Source: Aeromicrobium erythreum
Lineage (GTDB): Bacteria; Actinomycetota; Actinomycetes; Propionibacteriales; Nocardioidaceae
DNA: 64,000 nt
Reading direction: 5' to 3'
Assembly: GCF_001509405.1 (NCBI RefSeq)
Contig: NZ_CP011502.1
Span: forward strand, 310,001-374,000
Shown here: positions 8,314-18,294 of the stretch, in pieces
Layout of the letters: each line of letters starts with the position of its first letter
How positions within the stretch are numbered: position 1 is the stretch's first letter
Position numbers and translations under genes: made by a program
Notes under the pieces: model-generated
Database searches by the model: none
Told to the model about the DNA's origin: nothing
Seen by the model: the letters and a program-made list of their open reading frames with translations, nothing else

Positions 8314-9063
8314 TCAGGCTCGACCGGCCAGCAGCTCCTCCTGGTCGGCCGCCACGGCGCGCACGACGCGGATCCAGAGCACGCCGGCCACCACCCAGGC
8401 GACGGTCGAGACGGCGGCGAAGGCCGGGAGGTCGCCCACCCCGGTCGACTCGAGATCCGTCGGCACGAGGAGGGACTCCACTCCGCTCGCGACGTTCGCG
8501 ACGATGAACGCGCCCCACCACCAGCCGACGCGGGACCCGGACGACGGGTGGTGCGACCGGACCCGGAGGACGTCGCGCACCACCTGGAAGGGGAACCAGA
8601 GGTTCACCACCGGCACGAGCCAGCCGCCCCAGACCCAGCCGCGGCTGCGCGCCTGCGGCGACGTCGGCGAGAGCACGTCGACGTTCACGCGCGCCCGCCA
8701 CAGCCACAGGCAGGTCACGACGAAGCCGCCGACCAGCACGAGGAGCCCGACCATGTCGACGACCTCGTACGGCGTGAAGAACTCCGCGGGCGACCGGCCG
8801 TCCACGGCGCCCGTCGTCCACCGGTCTGCGGCGTCGCGCGCGAGCCAGTACCGGGGCAGCTGGAGCAGCGTGTAGAGCACGGCGAAGCCCGCCGTCAGGG
8901 TCGTCAGGACGCCCAGCGGCTCGGGCGTGCCGGGTGCCCCGCTCGCGGCCGCAGGCACCGGTGTCGCGGACGTCGCGCCCGGCACCGGCTCGGGCGCGCG
9001 TCCCCAGCCCTCGGGGACGTCGTCCTCGGACGGGAAGCGGGGGTAGGGCGTCGGGTCGGACAT
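8314..9063 (-). CDS. DUF4328 domain membrane protein
   Basis: A 249-residue protein with a Pro/Ala-rich cytoplasmic N-terminal tail (about 50 residues) and about five hydrophobic segments. The block WLWRARVNVDVLSP followed by GWVWGGWLVPVVNLWFPF is the signature of DUF4328, an actinobacterial family of unknown function. ATG 9063 has a good AGGAGA Shine-Dalgarno 5 nt upstream. It is divergent from the rhomboid/MprF-like gene and convergent with recR. No function can be assigned beyond an integral membrane protein. Confidence 0.8.
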   Translation of the reverse strand: MSDPTPYPRFPSEDDVPEGWGRAPEPVPGATSATPVPAAASGAPGTPEPLGVLTTLTAGFAVLYTLLQLPRYWLARDAADRWTTGAVDGRSPAEFFTPYEVVDMVGLLVLVGGFVVTCLWLWRARVNVDVLSPTSPQARSRGWVWGGWLVPVVNLWFPFQVVRDVLRVRSHHPSSGSRVGWWWGAFIVANVASGVESLLVPTDLESTGVGDLPAFAAVSTVAWVVAGVLWIRVVRAVAADQEELLAGRA

Positions 9064-9205
9064 CGGTCTCCTGGCGGTCGTCTGGAGGCCCCGACGCTAG
9101 TGCACCCGGCGTGTCCAGGGAACGAGAACCTGACGAACCACTGACGGACGACTGACGTGTTCCTGAGAACCGCTCCCGGTTCTTTCTGCCGTCGTCGCGG
9201 TGCCC

Positions 9206-9211
9206 TAGCGT
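9206..9211 (+). promoter_or_regulatory. Leaderless-type -10 hexamer for the rhomboid/MprF-like gene
   Basis: TAGCGT ends 7 nt before GTG 9219. An in-frame GTG at 9210 overlaps the hexamer and is rejected as start for that reason. Confidence 0.55.
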
Positions 9212-9218
9212 GTCGGTC

Positions 9219-11306
9219 GTGAACGTGCAGACGGTGGTGCGGCGGGTGCCCTTCACGGCCTCCGTCGTCGTGCTGATCCTGGTGCTCGGCGTCGCCACGG
9301 GGACCCTGTGGTCGCCGCTGGAGGACAAGAGCTGGTACCCCGACGTCGCGTTCGGCCCGCCGGCGCTGCTCGACGGGCGCTGGTGGACGGTCGTCACCGG
9401 CTCGCTCTACGCGCTCAAGCCGCTGCAGTACGTCGCCATCCTCACGTTCTTCGTCCTCCCGGTCAGCCTCTGCGAGTGGCGGCTCGGCACGCGACGGACG
9501 GCGGCCGTGGTCGTCGTCTTCCAGGCGATCGGCGTGATCGGGGGCGGCTACCTCATGGTGGCGCTGTCGTCCTGGACCGACTGGGGCTGGGCGCAGCGCA
9601 CCGCGCAGGACCTCGACGTCGGCTTCAGCGCGGGCGCCCTCGCGGCGGCCATGGTCGTCTCGGCCGACCTGCGCCGACCCTGGCGCGGTCGGGTCCGGCT
9701 CGGCGTCCTCGGCTACGTGCTCACGTCGCTGACCTTCCTCGGCTACCTCTACGACGTCGAGCACCTGGTGGCCGTGCTGCTCGGCCTCTGGGTGGGCCCC
9801 TGGATCGTCGGCCGCCGTCCGTCGCGGACGGTCGCGGAGTGGCTGCGCCCGGGCTTCACGCGGCGCGACCTGCGGATGCTCACCGGCGGCTCGTTCCTCT
9901 GGGGCGCGATCATCGCCGTCATCGGCCAGGTCGCCGACCGCGACGGACCCTTCGGCCCGATCGGTGGCGACCCCGAGTCGTGGTGGTGGGTCCTCGCGGT
10001 GGTCGCGGTCGACCTGCTCATCGCGTGGGGCCTCGTCCGCGGTCGTCGCACGTGGTGGACGCTGGCCCTCGTCCTGACGTCGATCAGCTGGCTGCTCGGT
10101 GCCGCGACCGCTGCCGTCATCGTCTCCGGCGGCACGTCGAACTCCGGCCTCGTCTGGATCTCGGTCCTGTTCGACACCGCCCAGCTGGCGGCCCTCGTGC
10201 TCGGCCGCAGCGCGTTCCGCAACCCCGGCCGGCGCGGCCTGCGTCGCGTGGGGGCCGACCGGGTCGGCGCGCTGCCCACCGACGCCGACCGCGAGCGGGC
10301 CCGCGAGCTGCTCCAGCGGCACGGCTCGTCGAACCGTCTGGCCTGGATGACCACCTGGCCGGAGAACCGCTGGTGGTTCACCGACGACGCGGTGGTCGCC
10401 TACCAGCAGTCGATGGGGGTCACCATCGGCCTGTGCGACCCGGTGGGTCCCGACCCGCTGCACGTCGCCGAGCGGTTCATCGGCGCCGCGCGCGACGCGG
10501 GCACGCTCCCGTGCCTGTTCAGCTGCAGCAGCACCGTGGCGCGCTGGGCCCAGGAGCAGGGCTGGATCGCCGTCCAGGTCGCCGAGGAGGCGATCGTCGA
10601 CCTTCCCGAGCTCGAGTTCGTCGGCAAGAAGTGGCAGGACGTCCGCTCGGCGTTCAACCAGGCGGGCAAGCACGACGTCGAGACCCGGATGATGCGCCTC
10701 GCCGACGCCCCGCGCGGCATCCGCACCCAGCTGCGGGCGATCTCCGACGAGTGGGTGCGTGACAAGGGCCTGCCGGAGATGGGCTTCACGCTCGGCGGGC
10801 TGGAGGAGGCCGAGGACCCCGACGTGTGGATCAACGTCGCGGTCGACGCCGACATGACGGTGCACGGCGTCACGAGCTGGATGCCGATCCCCGGTCCCGA
10901 CGGGCAGGTCCGGGGCTGGACGCTCGACCTCATGCGACGTCTCCCCGGCGGCTTCCGCTACACGATGGAGCTGCTCATCGCGTCGGCCTGCCGCGAGTTC
11001 AAGGAGCAGGGCTACGAGGTGGTCTCGCTCTCCGGCGCTCCGCTCGCGCACGCCGGCGCGGGCGACAGCGTCGTCGACCGCTCCGTCATCGACGACGTGC
11101 TCACGCGGGCCGGCGACGTGCTCGAGCCGTACTACGGGTTCCAGTCGCTGCAGGCCTTCAAGGCGAAGTTCCAGCCGCGGTACGAGCCGCTGTTCCTGGT
11201 CGTCGCCGACGAGGCCGCGCTGCCGCGGGTGGGGATCGCGGTCGGGCGGGCCTACCTGGCGGACGCGACGCTCGGACAGCTGCTGGCGCTCACCCGCGGG
11301 CACTGA
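9219..11306 (+). CDS. Rhomboid-like membrane domain fused to phosphatidylglycerol aminoacyltransferase-like (DUF2156) domain
   Basis: A protein of 695 residues. The first half, to about residue 345, is a multi-spanning membrane region. Its first six segments resemble a rhomboid: a GFSAG motif near residue 135 (rhomboid GxSxG) and EHLVAVLLG near residue 181, close to the catalytic His segment HxxGxxxG. The second half (about 350-690) is a soluble LPG_synthase_C/DUF2156 domain of GNAT-like fold, as in MprF and LysX, with blocks MTTWPENRWWF, GKKWQDVRSAFNQAGK and EPYYGFQSLQAFKAKF. MprF-type enzymes move an amino acid from aminoacyl-tRNA to phosphatidylglycerol and lower the envelope's negative charge; that activity is an inference here. 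Whether the rhomboid half cleaves proteins or is only a membrane scaffold is open. Confidence 0.8.
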   Translation: MNVQTVVRRVPFTASVVVLILVLGVATGTLWSPLEDKSWYPDVAFGPPALLDGRWWTVVTGSLYALKPLQYVAILTFFVLPVSLCEWRLGTRRTAAVVVVFQAIGVIGGGYLMVALSSWTDWGWAQRTAQDLDVGFSAGALAAAMVVSADLRRPWRGRVRLGVLGYVLTSLTFLGYLYDVEHLVAVLLGLWVGPWIVGRRPSRTVAEWLRPGFTRRDLRMLTGGSFLWGAIIAVIGQVADRDGPFGPIGGDPESWWWVLAVVAVDLLIAWGLVRGRRTWWTLALVLTSISWLLGAATAAVIVSGGTSNSGLVWISVLFDTAQLAALVLGRSAFRNPGRRGLRRVGADRVGALPTDADRERARELLQRHGSSNRLAWMTTWPENRWWFTDDAVVAYQQSMGVTIGLCDPVGPDPLHVAERFIGAARDAGTLPCLFSCSSTVARWAQEQGWIAVQVAEEAIVDLPELEFVGKKWQDVRSAFNQAGKHDVETRMMRLADAPRGIRTQLRAISDEWVRDKGLPEMGFTLGGLEEAEDPDVWINVAVDADMTVHGVTSWMPIPGPDGQVRGWTLDLMRRLPGGFRYTMELLIASACREFKEQGYEVVSLSGAPLAHAGAGDSVVDRSVIDDVLTRAGDVLEPYYGFQSLQAFKAKFQPRYEPLFLVVADEAALPRVGIAVGRAYLADATLGQLLALTRGH

Positions 11307-11334
11307 GCGGCACGTGCCTGCGGGTGAACGCCGG

Positions 11335-11340
11335 TAGACT
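11335..11340 (+). promoter_or_regulatory. Leaderless-type -10 hexamer for the LysR gene
   Basis: TAGACT ends 6 nt before GTG 11347. Confidence 0.55.
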
Positions 11341-11346
11341 CACCGA

Positions 11347-12336
11347 GTGGAGCTGGAGCTGCGGCACCTTCGGGTCGTGTGTGCCATCGCTGACGCCGGG
11401 AGCGTCACGAAGGCCGCTGCCGAGCTGGGCGTCGCCCAGCCGGCGCTGACCGCGCAGCTGAGCCGGATCGAGCGTGCTCTCGGTGGCCCGTTGTTCGACC
11501 GCGACCACCGGGGCGTGCGGCCCACGTCGCTCGGCGAGCTGGTCATCGCCCGGGCCCGCATGCTGCTGCCCGCCATGACCGGCCTGCTCGACGACGCAAC
11601 CCGGCTCGCCGACCCGGCCCGAGGTGCGAGCATCCCCGACCACCTGTCCATCGGGTCGTCGTCGCCGGCCGTCCTGGCCCCGCTGATCCAGCGTCTCGAG
11701 CAGCGTCACCCCGACCTGCGGGTCTCGACGACGGCCTCCTGGTCGGCCGACGAGCTCGCGCGGGCCCTGGCCGACGGCCGCCTCGACTACGCCGTCATCG
11801 GCATCTGCGGCGGCGACGTCGCGCCCGACGACCGCGCCATCACGTGGCGCACGTTCTCCGTCGACCCCGTCTTCGTGATGTTGCCCGAGGACCACGGCGC
11901 CGCCGACGCCGCCGAGGTGCCCCTCGGTGCCCTCGCCGGCGAGGCGTGGGCGGCCACCCCGGGCGACGGCTGCTTCCAGGAGTGCTTCGCCGCGGCCTGC
12001 GCCCGCGAGGGCTTCGCGCCACGCAGCCTCTACGTGGCCGACGCGGCGAGCTGCATCGAGCTGGTCTCCTCGGGCACGGCCGTGGCGCTCTGCCAGCCCA
12101 CGCGGGTGCTGCCCGGTCTCGTCACGAAGCCGGTCGCCGACGCGCCGCTGCGCTGGCGCCACCTCGTGGGCTGGCGGACCGACTCCGTGGGCGCCGACTT
12201 CGCCGACGAGCTGCTCCTGACGGTGCGCATGGCGCACAACGACCTGGTGTCGCGCAGCCCCGTCTACGCCGCCTGGCTGGAGCAGAACCCGGGCTTCGGC
12301 GAGCAGCACGACCCAGGCATCACGCCCGCGGTATGA
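11347..12336 (+). CDS. LysR family transcriptional regulator
   Basis: A 329-residue DNA-binding regulator. The N-terminal winged helix-turn-helix is clear: ELRHLRVVCAIADAGSVTKAAAELGVAQPALTAQLSRIERALGGPLFDRDHRGV, residues 3-55 (motif span given, key pattern AAxxLxxxQPxLxxQLxxIE). The rest is the periplasmic-binding-protein-like effector domain, starting near residue 95. The effector and target genes are unknown. LysR proteins usually control a divergent neighbour; here the upstream gene runs the same way, and the downstream gene, also same-strand, is a secreted S1 protease, which is the only adjacent candidate target. Start GTG 11347 follows the hexamer TAGACT. Confidence 0.9.
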   Translation: MELELRHLRVVCAIADAGSVTKAAAELGVAQPALTAQLSRIERALGGPLFDRDHRGVRPTSLGELVIARARMLLPAMTGLLDDATRLADPARGASIPDHLSIGSSSPAVLAPLIQRLEQRHPDLRVSTTASWSADELARALADGRLDYAVIGICGGDVAPDDRAITWRTFSVDPVFVMLPEDHGAADAAEVPLGALAGEAWAATPGDGCFQECFAAACAREGFAPRSLYVADAASCIELVSSGTAVALCQPTRVLPGLVTKPVADAPLRWRHLVGWRTDSVGADFADELLLTVRMAHNDLVSRSPVYAAWLEQNPGFGEQHDPGITPAV

Positions 12337-12516
12337 CTCTTCCGGTATGACCCTCCAGGCCTGATCCGCCAGTAGGTTTCTGCACAACCCCTCGGGGGGG
12401 CTGCGGAGGCAGGACCGCCTCCGGACGACAGCGTGGGGCGTGGCGGCGAGCCGTCCGTTCCGCAGGAACGGCGGCCCGGGTGATCCCCGGTCCGCCACGA
12501 CACAGGAGATCAGACC
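12337..12516 (+). promoter_or_regulatory. Leader region of the S1 protease gene with hairpins
   Basis: CGGTATGAC occurs twice in tandem at the LysR stop. TAGGTT at 12373-12378 is a possible -10, giving a leader of about 130 nt. The leader can fold two small hairpins (GGAGGC/GCCTCC and CCGTTCC/GGAACGG) before the AGGAGA Shine-Dalgarno. The role of the hairpins is not known. Confidence 0.4.
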
Positions 12517-13626
12517 GTGAACACTCCCAAGCGAACCCTCTTCGGCTCGCTGGCCGCTGCCGCCGTGCTCGCCACGGCCTTCGGCCCGCAGGCCATCGCC
12601 GCCCCGTCGCAGGACGACGGCGCCGCCAGCTCGAAGGTGGGCATGCTCGGCGCGATGCAGCGCGACCTCGGCCTCACGAAGACCCAGGCCACCGACCGCC
12701 TCGCCTCCGAGGCCAAGGCCGCCAAGGTCGACAAGACGCTCGAGAAGAGCCTCGGTGCCGACTACGCCGGCTCCTGGTACGACGCGAAGGCCGGCACGCT
12801 CGTCGTCGCCGTCACCGACGCCTCCCAGGCCGGCACCGTGAAGGCGCAGGGCGCCCAGGTGCGCACCGTCGAGCGCTCGGCCGCCGAGCTCGACGGCTAC
12901 ATGAAGGACCTCAACGCGAAGCAGGCCTCCGCGCCGAGCACCGTCGCCGGCTGGTACGTCGACCCCGCCGCGAACAAGGTCGTCATCCCCGCGGGCGACA
13001 CCGCCGCTGCCGCGTCGTTCGCCAAGAAGGCCGGCGTCCCGACGTCCGCGATCGAGGTCGAGCGCTCGGCCGAGCAGCCGAAGCCGCTCTACCAGGGTGG
13101 CGACGCCTACTACATCACCAACGCGCGCTGCTCGATCGGCTTCGCGGTCAACGGCGGCTTCGTGACGGCCGGTCACTGCGGCTCGCAGGGCGCCGCGACC
13201 CAGAACCCCAGCGGCACGTTCGCCGGGTCCAGCTTCCCCGGCAACGACTACGCGTGGGTGCGCTCCTCGGCCACCATCACCGGCACGGTGAACAACTACA
13301 GCGGCGGCAGCGTCGCCGTCCGCGGCTCGCAGGACGCGGCCGTCGGCTCGTCGATCTGCCGGTCCGGCTCGACCACCGGCTGGCACTGCGGCACCATCCA
13401 GGCCCGCAACTCCACGGTGAACTACTCGCAGGGCTCGGTCTACGGCCTCATCCGCACCAGCGTGTGCGCGGAGCCGGGCGACTCGGGCGGATCGGCGATC
13501 ACCGGCAACCAGGCGCAGGGCGTCACCTCCGGTGGCTCCGGCAACTGCTCCTCGGGCGGCACGACCTACTTCCAGCCGGTCAACGAGATCCTCAGCGCCT
13601 ACGGCCTGACGCTCAAGACCTCCTGA
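12517..13626 (+). CDS. Secreted S1 family serine protease precursor (alpha-lytic/streptogrisin type)
   Basis: A 369-residue precursor. Residues 1-28 form a signal peptide (basic MNTPKR, hydrophobic core, AIA-AP cleavage region). Residues about 30-190 are a pro-region with the repeated KxxG...LVVAVT and GWYVDPAANKVVI pattern of streptogrisin/alpha-lytic pro-domains, which fold the enzyme and are removed. The mature chymotrypsin-like domain starts near QGGDAYYI and has the triad His in TAGHCG (about 219), Asp in NDYAWV (about 244) and Ser in EPGDSGGS (about 323), with paired cysteines CSIGF...GHC and CRSGSTTGWHC. It should be an extracellular protease of relaxed or small-hydrophobic specificity. 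GTG start with AGGAGA 8 nt upstream. No secretion partner or inhibitor gene is adjacent. Confidence 0.9.
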   Translation: MNTPKRTLFGSLAAAAVLATAFGPQAIAAPSQDDGAASSKVGMLGAMQRDLGLTKTQATDRLASEAKAAKVDKTLEKSLGADYAGSWYDAKAGTLVVAVTDASQAGTVKAQGAQVRTVERSAAELDGYMKDLNAKQASAPSTVAGWYVDPAANKVVIPAGDTAAAASFAKKAGVPTSAIEVERSAEQPKPLYQGGDAYYITNARCSIGFAVNGGFVTAGHCGSQGAATQNPSGTFAGSSFPGNDYAWVRSSATITGTVNNYSGGSVAVRGSQDAAVGSSICRSGSTTGWHCGTIQARNSTVNYSQGSVYGLIRTSVCAEPGDSGGSAITGNQAQGVTSGGSGNCSSGGTTYFQPVNEILSAYGLTLKTS

Positions 13627-13761
13627 TCGAGGACACCGCGCGCGGCGCGGGCCCGGTACCGGTCTCTCGGGACGGTGCCGGGTCCGTGCCGCGTCGGCGT
13701 GCGCGGCAGGATCTCGCGGTCCCAGGACAGGAACGACGGTGGAGGGCCGTGCCGGCCGACC

Positions 13762-13769
13762 TATAGGAT
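13762..13769 (+). promoter_or_regulatory. Candidate -10 for lysC-asd
   Basis: TATAGGAT is the best -10-like sequence in the 212-nt gap before lysC and leaves a leader of about 65 nt. The rest of the gap (13627-13838) shows no gene. No lysine riboswitch was recognised. Confidence 0.4.
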
Positions 13770-13771
13770 GA

Positions 13772-16235
<2,464 letters not shown>

Positions 16236-16240
<5 letters not shown>

Positions 16241-16709
16241 CGCGAAGGCTGGCGTCACGGTCCGGCCGCGGCGCGACGACGACGCCGACCGGCTCGTCGA
16301 GCTCCTGGCGCGGACCCATGCCCGAGACGCCTACCCCGTGCGCGGGTCGCTGGTCGGCTGGGCGTTCCTCGCCGGCGACGTCGAGCGTGCGTGGGTGGCG
16401 GAGGTGGACGGCCGGGTCGAGGGCCACGTGTGCGTCCTTGCCGGCCCCGACGGGCCGGTCCTGTCGCGGCTGTTCGTGAACCCGGACGCGCGCGGGACCG
16501 GGATCGGTTCGACCCTCCTCGACGCGGTCGACGCGTGGGCCGACGAGCGCGGGCTCGCGCTCAGGCTCGTCGTGCTCGACCAGGACGCCGCCGCCCGGCG
16601 GCTCTACGAGCAGCGTGGCTGGCAGCACGTCGGCAGCGAACCGGCCGCCTGGCTCGGCGGCGCCGGTCCGTGGCCGCTCGCCCACGACTACTGCCGGCCC
16701 GCGTCCTGA
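16236..16709 (+). CDS. GNAT family N-acetyltransferase
   Basis: A protein of about 157 residues with the acetyl-CoA-binding motif A RLFVNPDARGTGIGSTLLDAV (pattern R-x-x-G-x-G/A) in the middle and a motif B end YEQRGWQHVGSE. The start GTG 16236 lies within the duplicated asd end; no other in-frame start precedes the conserved VTVRPRRDDDADRLVELL block. The GAGG of the repeat sits immediately before it and could serve as a weak ribosome site. Substrate unknown. It ends just before a strong bidirectional terminator, so it probably belongs to the lysC-asd transcript. Confidence 0.85.
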
Positions 16710-16713
16710 CGCA

Positions 16714-16747
16714 CGAGACCCCCGCACCCGAAGGTGCGGGGGTCTCG
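16714..16747. terminator. Bidirectional terminator hairpin between convergent genes
   Basis: A perfect 15-bp stem (CGAGACCCCCGCACC at 16714-16728 with its complement at 16733-16747) and a CGAA tetraloop, placed between the GNAT gene and the convergent secreted-protein gene. Confidence 0.85.
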
Positions 16748-16758
16748 AGGCCGGTCGG

Positions 16759-17541
16759 TCAGCGCAACGACTGGACGCTGAAGCGCGAGCGCTCCGGGTT
16801 GTCGCTCGCGGGCTGCTCGGTGTTGCTGAGGTCGGCCTTGTCGAACGCGCGGGCCGTGCCCTTCGTGGTCAGGAAGAACACGCCGTAGGCCTGGTTCTCC
16901 TCGCAGCCCTGGAAGGCGTAGACCGAGTACTCCGTCGCCGGGACGTAGCCGCGCTCGTAGAGGCTGTCGATGGCGGCGACCGTCTCCTGGTTGTTCTCCT
17001 TCACCGCGTCGGCGCGCAGCTGCTTGAGCGTGATGCTCTCGCCACCGAGAGGCTCGCCGAGCTTCTTCGCGACGGTGCCGATGGTGTCGCCGGTGCTGGG
17101 CGTGTCGCCGAGGACGACCGACTCGAAGCCGGCCGGGGTGGCGCACTTCGTGGTGTAGACGGGCTTGACGGTCAGCGTCTGGCGCAGGCTCTTCTGGCGC
17201 GTCGGGCCGAGCTTGCCCTTGCTGTCGCGCACGCGGTACTTGACCACGGTGGACACGTTGTAGGTCACGGAGAGCGCGGTGCGCTTGAGCGTGGCGGACT
17301 TCTGGTTGCGGACGACGGCCTTGCCGTCGAGGCTGACGTTCAGGAGCGAGGAGGAGACGCGCACGTTCTTCGACACCGACACCGACGGCTTGATGGTGAC
17401 GGTGGTGCCGATCTCGCCGGGGGCGGGGTTGGCGATCTTCTTGACGGAGACGACGGTCGCGGCCTGGGCCGGGGCGACGAGGCTGAGGGTCGAGCCGACG
17501 CCGACGGCGGCGGCCAGCAGGAGCGGGGTGAGCTTGCGCAA
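16759..17541 (-). CDS. Secreted protein of unknown function
   Basis: A 260-residue protein with a classical signal peptide (MRKLTPLLLAAAVGVGSTLS..., cleavage near APAQAA-TVV). The next 100 residues have repeated beta-type stretches (VTIKPSVSVSKNVRVSSSLLNVSLDGK, key pattern of alternating hydrophobics), as in Ig-like or cell-surface domains, followed by a Lys/Arg-rich stretch; the C-terminal half has four or so cysteines (TTKCATPAGF, FQGCEENQ) and no recognised motif. The start appears to be TTG at 17541; no better in-frame ATG or GTG precedes the signal peptide. I do not recognise the family. Confidence 0.7.
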   Translation of the reverse strand: MRKLTPLLLAAAVGVGSTLSLVAPAQAATVVSVKKIANPAPGEIGTTVTIKPSVSVSKNVRVSSSLLNVSLDGKAVVRNQKSATLKRTALSVTYNVSTVVKYRVRDSKGKLGPTRQKSLRQTLTVKPVYTTKCATPAGFESVVLGDTPSTGDTIGTVAKKLGEPLGGESITLKQLRADAVKENNQETVAAIDSLYERGYVPATEYSVYAFQGCEENQAYGVFFLTTKGTARAFDKADLSNTEQPASDNPERSRFSVQSLR

Positions 17542-17651
17542 GGGGATGTCCGTTCACGAGTGCGGTCGGGAGTGACCGCAGGCCGCTACAGCCTAGGGGT
17601 GGATCCGCAACTCGAGACACATTTCGGAAAAGATTGTCGGTTCGATGGACG

Positions 17652-18290
17652 TCAGCGTCGCAGTGCGGCGCGGACCGCCTCGGCCAGCTGCGCGGCGGAC
17701 GTGCCGAAGTGCCGGGCGCCGACCGTGAAGCCCGGGTCGGCGTCGGACTCGACGCGGACCGTGTTCCGGGCGCCCGGGGTGCCCTGACCCACGTGGACCT
17801 GCGCCCGCGTCGTCGGGCAGGCGAGGCGCTGCCGTCCGCGGTGCAGCGTGACGACGTCGTCGTCGACCTGCAGGGTCTGCCGGTTGCGGCCACGGACGAC
17901 GACGAACCATGCCCACGCCGCACCGGCCCACAGCACGAGGAAGAGCAGGGGTGTCGGACGACGGCTCGTGCCGCCGTCGAGCACGGCGGGGCTCGACAGC
18001 GCCCCCGTCATGGTCGTCGCCGCGAGGGTGAGCAGCACTGCCGCAGCGACGGCGAGCCACTGGACCAACGGGCTGCCGTGGACCGTCGTCGTGCCGCCGT
18101 CGCGGGACACCTCCGGTGGCCGCGTCGCCGGCCGCAGGAGCGGGAGGGGGAGCAGGGCGAGCAGGCCGCCGAGGAGGAGGGTGGCGCCGAGCAGCCGGAC
18201 GCCGGGGTCGGGGTCGCTGAGCGCCATGGCCGCGCCCACGGGCACGAGGAAGCCCGCGAGCAGTACGCAGGAGACGAGGCCACGGGTCAT
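17652..18290 (-). CDS. Hypothetical membrane protein
   Basis: A 212-residue protein with two hydrophobic hairpins (residues about 3-55 and 75-130) followed by a soluble C-terminal domain of about 75 residues rich in beta strands (LQVDDDVVTLHRGRQRLA). That topology resembles membrane proteins with a PH-like tail, but no diagnostic motif is seen. It begins 4 nt after the acetoacetyl-CoA ligase stop, so the two are probably co-transcribed. Function unknown. Confidence 0.65.
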   Translation of the reverse strand: MTRGLVSCVLLAGFLVPVGAAMALSDPDPGVRLLGATLLLGGLLALLPLPLLRPATRPPEVSRDGGTTTVHGSPLVQWLAVAAAVLLTLAATTMTGALSSPAVLDGGTSRRPTPLLFLVLWAGAAWAWFVVVRGRNRQTLQVDDDVVTLHRGRQRLACPTTRAQVHVGQGTPGARNTVRVESDADPGFTVGARHFGTSAAQLAEAVRAALRR

Positions 18291-18294
18291 GGGC

